Positions 37,471-42,935 of a stretch of 42,935 nt of DNA are shown here, piece after piece. Source of the stretch: Planctomycetota bacterium (GTDB lineage: Bacteria > Planctomycetota > UBA8742 > UBA2392); NCBI GenBank assembly GCA_022071975.1, contig JAJVIO010000079.1, positions 1 to 42,935 of the forward strand. The letters run 5' to 3'. The notes under the pieces are model-generated. The model was not told the DNA's origin. It was given only the letters and a program-made list of their open reading frames with translations, and made no database searches. Position numbers and translations under genes: made by a program. Each line of letters opens with the position of its first letter. Position 1 is the stretch's first letter.

Positions 37471-38187
37471 ATGCGCGCCTGGCACTACACACCCGCGGCG
37501 GACTTCGGTCTGGCGCCGGGCGAACGCGTGAAGTGCGTGCGGCGCGAGGCGGGGCTGGTCGCCTCGCTGTTGCTGCGGCTGTTCTGGGCGCTGGTGCGGC
37601 TGTACTTGCGGGTGTGGCATCGCATCCGGGTGCAGGGGCTGGAGAACCTGCCGCGCGAGACGCCCTTCGTGCTGGTCGCCAACCACACCAGCCACCTGGA
37701 CGCTTTGGTGCTGGGCGCCTTCCTGCCGTCGCGCCTGCGTGACCGGGTGTACCCCATCTCGGCCGGAGACACGTTCTTTGCGAAGCGCAGCGTTGGCTGG
37801 TTCGCGGCCCTGTGCCTGAACGCGCTGCCGCTGTGGCGCCGCAAGACCTGCGCCCGCGCGCTGAGCGAGCTGCGCGAGCGGCTGGCCGGCGGCCGCTGCG
37901 GCTACATCCTGTTCCCCGAGGGCACGCGCGCCCGCGACGGCGAGCTCGCGGGGTTCAAGCCGGGGCTGGGCATGTTGGTCGCGGGCACGGCCACGCCCGT
38001 GATCCCCTGTCACATCGAAGGCGCGTTCGCTGCCTGGCCGCCCGGCAAGCGGCTGCCGCGGCCGCGCAGGCTGACTTTGCGCGTCGGCAAGGCTGTCGCG
38101 TTCGGGGACGTGAAGGATGAGCGCACAGGCTGGGAAGCGGTCGCGCTCGCGGTGCGGCTGCAGGTGCAGGAACTCGCCGCCACTTGA
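37471..38187 (+). CDS. 1-acyl-glycerol-3-phosphate acyltransferase (PlsC-like)
   Basis: A 238-residue protein starting immediately after the CdsA stop, with GGAGG in front. A membrane-associated helix at about 28-48 precedes the acyltransferase motifs H72-T-S-H-L-D77 (H-x4-D), FPEGTR (148-153), and PVIPCHIEGAF. PlsC enzymes acylate lysophosphatidate to phosphatidate, the CdsA substrate, so the three genes form a coherent pathway: phosphatidate, CDP-diacylglycerol, then a phospholipid head group. Confidence 0.92.
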   Translation: MRAWHYTPAADFGLAPGERVKCVRREAGLVASLLLRLFWALVRLYLRVWHRIRVQGLENLPRETPFVLVANHTSHLDALVLGAFLPSRLRDRVYPISAGDTFFAKRSVGWFAALCLNALPLWRRKTCARALSELRERLAGGRCGYILFPEGTRARDGELAGFKPGLGMLVAGTATPVIPCHIEGAFAAWPPGKRLPRPRRLTLRVGKAVAFGDVKDERTGWEAVALAVRLQVQELAAT

Positions 38188-38334
38188 CCGTAACACGCGT
38201 GCGGATTCCGGCCGCCTTGGCATGCGGCATTGTGCCTGCAGCGAGATAAACTTCTGGTCTCATGATCCTCTCATGCTGGGCGGGCTATCTTCCGCGCGTC
38301 GCCCCGCGGTGGGGCATGAAAACGGAGATCAACC

Positions 38335-38931
38335 ATGAAAGCGATGCTGGGTGTGGTCCTGTTCCTGCTGTTCGCCGGCGCATCCGCCGGCCTGCTGCAG
38401 GCCCAGGAAACGGACAAGAAGGTGACCGAGAAGACCGACAAGGCCGCGGAAAAGACCGACAAGACGGCCAAGAAAGCCGATGTCAGTGAGGCCGTGCAGA
38501 AGGCCGCCGCCAAGCTGGCCGGTGACGCCGAGGTCAAGTTCAAGGCCAAGGGCAAGAACTTCGAAGCCAAGTGGGTCAGCGACGGCAAGAAGAACGAAGC
38601 CCTGCTGGACGCCGAGGGCAAGCTGATCCGGTCCGAGATCAAGCTGGCGCTCAAGGACCTTCCCGAAGAAGTACGCACGGCCGTGGTCAAGAAATACGGC
38701 GAAGACACCAAGCTGGAGCTCACCAAGATCACCATTGCCAAGGGCGACAAGGTGTTCTTCGAAGTCGAGAGCGACGCCAAGGGCGACAGCATGTTCAACG
38801 CCAAGGGCGAAGCGGTCGATGATGACGAAGCCGACGAGGATGAAGACGAAGAAGACGACGACGACGGCGAAGAGGATGATGACGACGAAGAAGACGATGA
38901 CGACGAAGACGAAGAAGGCGACGACGACTAA
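38335..38931 (+). CDS. Secreted PepSY-like protein with long acidic tail
   Basis: A 198-residue protein with Shine-Dalgarno CGGAG and signal peptide MKAMLGVVLFLLFAGASAG. A Lys/Asp/Thr-rich repeat (KKVTEKTDKAAEKTDKTAKK) follows, then a PepSY-like domain (about 55-160) with AKWVSDGKKNEALLDAEGKL and LKDLPEEVRTAVVKKYG. The last 37 residues are nearly all Asp and Glu. PepSY-like periplasmic proteins are often neighbours of sensor kinases; the acidic tail would suit binding of Ca2+ or other cations, an inference. It is separated from the two-component genes by a hairpin. Confidence 0.78.
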   Translation: MKAMLGVVLFLLFAGASAGLLQAQETDKKVTEKTDKAAEKTDKTAKKADVSEAVQKAAAKLAGDAEVKFKAKGKNFEAKWVSDGKKNEALLDAEGKLIRSEIKLALKDLPEEVRTAVVKKYGEDTKLELTKITIAKGDKVFFEVESDAKGDSMFNAKGEAVDDDEADEDEDEEDDDDGEEDDDDEEDDDDEDEEGDDD

Positions 38932-38952
38932 CCAAAAGGCCTGAAACCGGCC

Positions 38953-38975
38953 GGGGGTGCGCCAGGCGCACCCCC
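38953..38975 (+). terminator. Hairpin between the PepSY-like gene and the response regulator
   Basis: GGGGGTGCGCC-A-GGCGCACCCCC, an 11-bp stem (effectively a 3-nt loop) 21 bp after the stop. No T-run follows. Confidence 0.6.
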
Positions 38976-38992
38976 GCGCCGTCAGGAAACCC

Positions 38993-39664
38993 ATGCGCGT
39001 ACTCGTGGTGGAAGACTACAAGCCCCTGCGCGAATCGCTGGTGCAGGTCCTCAGCGAAGAAGGCTTCGCCGTGGATCACTCCGGCGACGGCACCGAGGGC
39101 CTGTGGTACGCGCTCGGCAACCCCTACGACGTCGTGGTGCTTGACCTGATGCTGCCCGGCATCGACGGCATCCAGATCCTGCAGCAGATGCGCGCCAAAA
39201 ACATCGCCTCCCACGTTCTAATCCTCACCGCGCGCGACGCGGTTTCCGACCGCGTGAAGGGCCTCGACGCCGGCGCCGACGACTACCTCGTGAAGCCGTT
39301 CGCGATGTCCGAGCTGCTCTCGCGCATCCGCGCCCTGGTGCGCCGCGGTTACAGCCGCAAGGACCCGCTGATCCGCGTCAGCGACCTCGAGCTCGACACC
39401 GCCACCCGCAGCGTCACGCGCGGCGGCAAGCCTGTTGAACTCACGGCCCGCGAGTACGCGCTGCTGGAGTACCTGGCAATGCGCGCGGGCCAGGTGGTCA
39501 GCCGGGCGGAAATCTGGGAGCACGTCTACGACTTTCATTCCGACGCCACCTCCAACGTAGTGGATGTCTACATCGGCTACCTGCGCAAGAAGCTCGACAG
39601 CGGCAAGCGCAAGCTGATCCACACCCGGCGCGGCCAGGGCTACTGCCTGCAGGAGGGGACATGA
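38993..39664 (+). CDS. OmpR/PhoB-family response regulator
   Basis: A 223-residue protein from ATG 38993 (weak AGGAAA in front). The receiver domain has E7-D8, the phosphoacceptor D51 in VVVLDLMLPG, T79 in ILTARDA and K101 in YLVKPF. The C-terminal winged helix (about 125-220) contains VELTAREYALLEYL and DATSNVVDVYIGYLRKKLD. It should bind promoter DNA after phosphorylation by the kinase encoded next. The stop overlaps the kinase start (ATGA). Confidence 0.95.
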   Translation: MRVLVVEDYKPLRESLVQVLSEEGFAVDHSGDGTEGLWYALGNPYDVVVLDLMLPGIDGIQILQQMRAKNIASHVLILTARDAVSDRVKGLDAGADDYLVKPFAMSELLSRIRALVRRGYSRKDPLIRVSDLELDTATRSVTRGGKPVELTAREYALLEYLAMRAGQVVSRAEIWEHVYDFHSDATSNVVDVYIGYLRKKLDSGKRKLIHTRRGQGYCLQEGT

Positions 39665-41049
39665 ACTCCCTGAAGGCCAGGCTCACGATCGGCGCCGTGC
39701 TGGCCAGCCTGGCGGTGGTGGCGCTGTGCGGCGGCCTGCTGTACGGGCTGGTCGAGGACGACCTGGAGGACGAGTTCGACCGCAACCTGCTTGAGCGCGC
39801 GCGTGCCCAGACCGCGCTGGTCGAGTTCGACGAAGAAGGCCTGCAGTTCGAGTGGGAGCACTCGCCCCAGATCATCAAGGCCGGTGCGCTGCCGAAATAC
39901 TTCCAGGTGCGCGACCTGAAGGGCAACATGCTGGCGCACTCGAAAGACTGGCCCGACAAGCAGGCCGACATCCCGCGCATCGACCACGCCGACGAAGACA
40001 ACGAAGACGGCGACGTCCGCATCGACGGCAGGCCCGCCCGCGCCGTGGCCCTGCGCTTCACGCCCAAGCTGGACGACGAGGCCGGTCAGCAGCCGCCCAC
40101 CCTGCTGCTGGTCGTGGCCGAGCGCACCAAGTCCGTCGATGAAACCCTGGCGCGCTTCCGCATGCTGCTGGGCCTGGCGGCCCTGGTGGGCGTGGCGTTC
40201 TCGGTGCTGCTGCTGCGGCTGATCCTGTGGCGCGAGCTGAAGCCCCTCGAGCAGCTGGCCGGCAAGATCGCCGCTGTTGACGAGTCAAGCCTCGGCCGCG
40301 AGATCGCCATCGAGCGCGCGCCCACAGAGCTAAAACCCGTGGTCGCGCAGCTCAACGCCCTGCTGGCGCGCGTGGACGACACCCTGCGCCGCGAGCAGGA
40401 GTTCACGGCCGGCGCCGCCCACGAGCTGCGCACGCCGCTTGCCGGCATCCGCGGCAAGCTGGAAGTGGCGCTGAGCCGCGAGCGCACGCCCGAGCAGCAC
40501 CGCGAGTTCGCCCAAAGCTGCCTCGATATCAGCGTGCAGATGCAGGCCATCGTCGAAAATCTGCTGACTTTGGCGCGCTCCGGCAACAGCACCGACGCGC
40601 CCGAGCCCGTGGACCTGCGCGAGGCCCTGCGCGCGGCCTGGAAGCCCTTCGCCGAGCGCGCCGAACAACGCGGCGTGCAGGTGGATTGGGAGTTCGGCGG
40701 TGAAGGTATGCTTAACACGCGCCGCAACGCGCTACACGTGATCGCGACCAACCTGTTCGAGAATGCCGCCAATTACGTGAACGAGGGCGGGCGCATCGAG
40801 ATCTCGGCCGAAGCGGGCCCCGACGGCCTGCGCCTGGAAGTCGCCAACACCGGCTGCACGCTCGACCCCAACCAGGCGCAGCGCGTGTTCGAGCCCTTCT
40901 GGCGCGCGGACGAAGTGCGCACCGGCGGCCAGGCCCACGCGGGGCTGGGCCTCGCGATCTGCCGCCGGCTGGCCAAGGCCGCGGGCGGCGAGATCAGCGT
41001 GCAGGTGATCAAGAACCGCTTCGTCGCCACGCTCACACTGCGCGTGTAG
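39661..41049 (+). CDS. Sensor histidine kinase
   Basis: A 462-residue protein. A membrane helix at about 8-31, an extracytoplasmic domain of about 130 residues rich in Asp/Glu (DHADEDNEDGDVRIDG), a second helix at about 168-190, a HAMP-like linker (RELKPLEQLAGKIAAV), the phosphoacceptor H254 in GAAHELRTPL, an N box (NLFENAANYV), and a G box that reads VANTGCTL, with Asn for the usual first Asp, followed by FEPFWRAD and GLGLAICRRLAKAAGG. The Asn variant is known in heavy-metal-type sensors. The upstream PepSY-like secreted protein may be a co-sensor or target. Translationally coupled to the response regulator. Confidence 0.94.
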   Translation: MNSLKARLTIGAVLASLAVVALCGGLLYGLVEDDLEDEFDRNLLERARAQTALVEFDEEGLQFEWEHSPQIIKAGALPKYFQVRDLKGNMLAHSKDWPDKQADIPRIDHADEDNEDGDVRIDGRPARAVALRFTPKLDDEAGQQPPTLLLVVAERTKSVDETLARFRMLLGLAALVGVAFSVLLLRLILWRELKPLEQLAGKIAAVDESSLGREIAIERAPTELKPVVAQLNALLARVDDTLRREQEFTAGAAHELRTPLAGIRGKLEVALSRERTPEQHREFAQSCLDISVQMQAIVENLLTLARSGNSTDAPEPVDLREALRAAWKPFAERAEQRGVQVDWEFGGEGMLNTRRNALHVIATNLFENAANYVNEGGRIEISAEAGPDGLRLEVANTGCTLDPNQAQRVFEPFWRADEVRTGGQAHAGLGLAICRRLAKAAGGEISVQVIKNRFVATLTLRV

Positions 41050-41067
41050 GGGGCCCGGACGTGACGC

Positions 41068-41448
41068 TCATCCCCTGCGCTTCAACTTTAGCCGGGCAAA
41101 GTACTGTTGCAGATTCTCGCCGGTTTCTGTCCATTCAAGTTCTCGCTGGCGCACGTACCTGCCGCAGCCCGCACAGAATGTTTCGTCGTTGTAGAGGGTT
41201 GGATTCACCAGGTAGCTGCGGATGATGTCCTCCGGCATTACTGTGCAGCCCCCGCATTTCGCGTGATAGTAGACCTGCGGCACATCATCCAGCGGTCCGT
41301 GATACCTGGCCGAAGGTCGCAGGGTGGCGTGGTCTGCCTGCTGCCCATCGGGAAGCCGGCGCGTGTGCGACAAGCTGTGAAACAGATACAGCCACCTCGA
41401 CACGATTCTGTGGCAGAAGGGACACTCCCGCGTAGAGAACAGCGCCAT
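41068..41448 (-). CDS. Small zinc-binding protein, unknown function
   Basis: A 126-residue protein with an AAGGAG ribosome site. Three CxxC knuckles are seen: C9-P-F-C12, C65-G-G-C68 and C92-A-G-C95, enough for at least one structural zinc site, possibly two. The intervening sequence (VYYHAKCGGCTVMPEDII, ETFCAGCGRYVRQRELEW) looks like a short treble-clef or rubredoxin-like fold. Family not recognised. Same strand as the next gene, a second zinc-ribbon protein ending 62 bp upstream. Confidence 0.72.
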   Translation of the reverse strand: MALFSTRECPFCHRIVSRWLYLFHSLSHTRRLPDGQQADHATLRPSARYHGPLDDVPQVYYHAKCGGCTVMPEDIIRSYLVNPTLYNDETFCAGCGRYVRQRELEWTETGENLQQYFARLKLKRRG

Positions 41449-41510
41449 GCAGTGCGCTCCTTGCGTGCAGGACAGGCTGCCTGTTTGTCCCGGCAGGCAA
41501 TGCGCCTGCG

Positions 41511-42935
41511 CTACTTGCGCCGGGTTTCCCGGGGCTCGGTCAGCCTTACGTTGATGAACCTGGGTTTGTCGTCGGCCAGCTTGAACTTCTGGTCGAGCGC
41601 CGTCTTCACCTTGCCCGACAGGGTCCCGGCTGTGCTGGCGGGGTTCAGCTTGATCACCCGCTCGGCCTCGGCTTCCACCTGCGCTTCCAGGCCCTGGGCC
41701 TTGTACTCCTCCCAGTTCTTCAGCTTCTCGGCCGGGTTGTTGCCCGCAAAGGTCAACTCGAGCTGCCAGACTTCATCGTTGCCGTTGCGCTTGAAGTGCA
41801 CCGGCAGATACAGCGGCTCGGGCGCCGTCGCCGAAGACTGCACGGCCGGCGTACCACCCGAGTTTGATGACTGCCCAGCGCCGCCGAACAGGTAGTAGGC
41901 CGCGATTCCGCCGCCGATCAGAGCCGCCAGCACGATGCCGATGATCAGCAGCTTGACCCAGCTCAGCGGCGCGCCGCCCTGCACTTCGCCGGTGCTGCCG
42001 TTGATCAGCACGTTGTACTGCTTGTCTTTGAAGCGGTAGCCCATCACGAACACGGGCAGCAGCACGTGCTTGAAGCTCTGGCCGAAATAGCTGGTGCGCA
42101 CTTCCAGGAAGCGGTGGGTGTCGCCCGGCACGTCGCGGCCGCAGCGGGCGTAGCACTCGGCCTGCATGCCGTCGCGGGCGATGTTCCAGCCGGCCTTGAG
42201 ATCAAGCGAGTAGACCTCGGCGCGGAATCCGGCCAGGAACTTGTCGTCGTAGGGCACCAGCGCCTTGGTCGGGAAGGGCTCGATCTTTTTCATCAGCGAC
42301 TGCAGGTCGCCGCGGTAGTACTGCTGGCTGGCGCACACCAGCCAGTCGTCGAAGTGGTCGCGGCGCGAGCCGCTGGTCCACACCCAGCGGATTTTGCGCA
42401 CCTGGCGCGACTGGCGTTTGCCCTGGCTGTCGGTGTAGTGCTCTGTGACGTAGTAGTAGTAGCCCGCCTGGGCCGTCCAGTTGCTGTGGGCGTTGCTGTC
42501 GTAGGTCCAGAACGGCACGTAAATGCCGTGCAGGTCGTCCACACTGGCGCGCTGCTGCAAAGCGCTGGGGCGCACGAGACGCACCCACAGCCGGCCCCAG
42601 AAGCCGTCGCCGCCCGACAACCACTTGCGGAAGCGCTCCACGGCGTTGTTGGAATCGAACTTGAAGGGCAGCAGCGCCTCGGGGCGCAGCACCTCGGGCG
42701 GCAGCTCTTCCTCTATGATGCGCTTGCCGCCGCAGTAGTCGCAGCGCGCGGTCTTGCTTCCCGCCGCCACTATGATGTCAGCGCCGCAGTCCTGGCACTT
42801 TACCTGGCGCTGGCCCGACTGCTCCATGTGCCGCACCTGCCCGAGGTAGCGATTGATGGCGTCGTTCAGGTCATACTCGATCACGGCCGCGTCGGCCGAG
42901 AACTCGATCGCCTGGGTGTGGCCGCAGTATTCGCA
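41511..42935 (-). CDS. Zinc-ribbon membrane protein (5' end outside window)
   Basis: Open to the window edge, 474 codons visible. A CEYCGH knuckle at the edge pairs with a region further on containing VKCQDCGADI and ARCDYCGGKR, giving two to three zinc ribbons. The next section (PEALLPFKFDSNNAVERFRKWL, GIYVPFWTYD, YYYYVTEHYTD, LLPVFVMGYRFKDKQYNVLINGSTGEVQG) is the conserved core of proteins often labelled TFIIB-type zinc ribbon or PriA-like, though no helicase is present. A membrane helix (about 42 residues after the core) and a Ser/Gly-rich linker lead to an outside domain. A GTG at 42884 is internal and not the true start. Function unknown. Confidence 0.75.
   Translation of the reverse strand, partial: CEYCGHTQAIEFSADAAVIEYDLNDAINRYLGQVRHMEQSGQRQVKCQDCGADIIVAAGSKTARCDYCGGKRIIEEELPPEVLRPEALLPFKFDSNNAVERFRKWLSGGDGFWGRLWVRLVRPSALQQRASVDDLHGIYVPFWTYDSNAHSNWTAQAGYYYYVTEHYTDSQGKRQSRQVRKIRWVWTSGSRRDHFDDWLVCASQQYYRGDLQSLMKKIEPFPTKALVPYDDKFLAGFRAEVYSLDLKAGWNIARDGMQAECYARCGRDVPGDTHRFLEVRTSYFGQSFKHVLLPVFVMGYRFKDKQYNVLINGSTGEVQGGAPLSWVKLLIIGIVLAALIGGGIAAYYLFGGAGQSSNSGGTPAVQSSATAPEPLYLPVHFKRNGNDEVWQLELTFAGNNPAEKLKNWEEYKAQGLEAQVEAEAERVIKLNPASTAGTLSGKVKTALDQKFKLADDKPRFINVRLTEPRETRRK

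Overview
The window is high-GC, densely coded bacterial chromosome. Two secreted DUF1549/DUF1553-type proteins with a CxxCH site (8059-9822 and 12211-14007) point to Planctomycetota or a close PVC relative. Two surface proteins end in a MYXO-CTERM-like tail and one carries ELWxxDGT repeats, features best known from Myxococcota, so the assignment is an inference. No rRNA, tRNA or CRISPR array was recognised.

Layout. 1-6.8 kb: the 3' end of a probable ssb, a YciI-like protein, an orphan winged-helix/TPR protein, two ParE/antitoxin modules, comM, a VIT1/CCC1 iron transporter with a ferritin-like N-terminus, and a DEDDh exonuclease. Each toxin-antitoxin module lies between copies of the 3' end of comM. 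6.9-14 kb: a secreted protein, then the two DUF1549 paralogues, separated by an island of palindromic repeats around an IS200-like (RAYT-type) transposase and by a membrane protein gene. 14-24 kb: a giant ELWxxDGT surface protein, an ADP-ribosylglycohydrolase, an M3 oligoendopeptidase, a 400-bp nest of palindromes, a small gene fragment, and a second surface protein with the same C-terminal tail type. 24-32 kb (minus strand): an HSP90-family ATPase translationally coupled to a TPR protein, followed after about 120 bp by a 1163-residue fusion of a sigma-54 activator AAA+ domain (GAFTGA loop intact) to a STAND ATPase and TPR array. 32-43 kb: a Com-like zinc ribbon, a sigma-region-4-like protein with a Cys cluster, small membrane proteins, a b-type cytochrome, a methyltransferase, a YnbA/YnbB-like plus PlsC phospholipid operon, a PepSY-like acidic protein followed by a two-component system, and two zinc-ribbon proteins, the last cut by the window edge.

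Cross-cutting signals. (1) At least nine genes have a -10-like hexamer exactly 6 nt before their ATG and no Shine-Dalgarno sequence, which predicts leaderless mRNAs as a common mode of expression here. (2) The comM 3'-end copies differ from one another mostly at synonymous positions, suggesting that cassettes inserted at comM brought a replacement gene end. (3) Palindromic repeats are concentrated at gene ends and around the transposase. The most promising candidates for an undescribed system are the HSP90-TPR / sigma54-STAND-TPR locus and the comM-end toxin-antitoxin cassettes.
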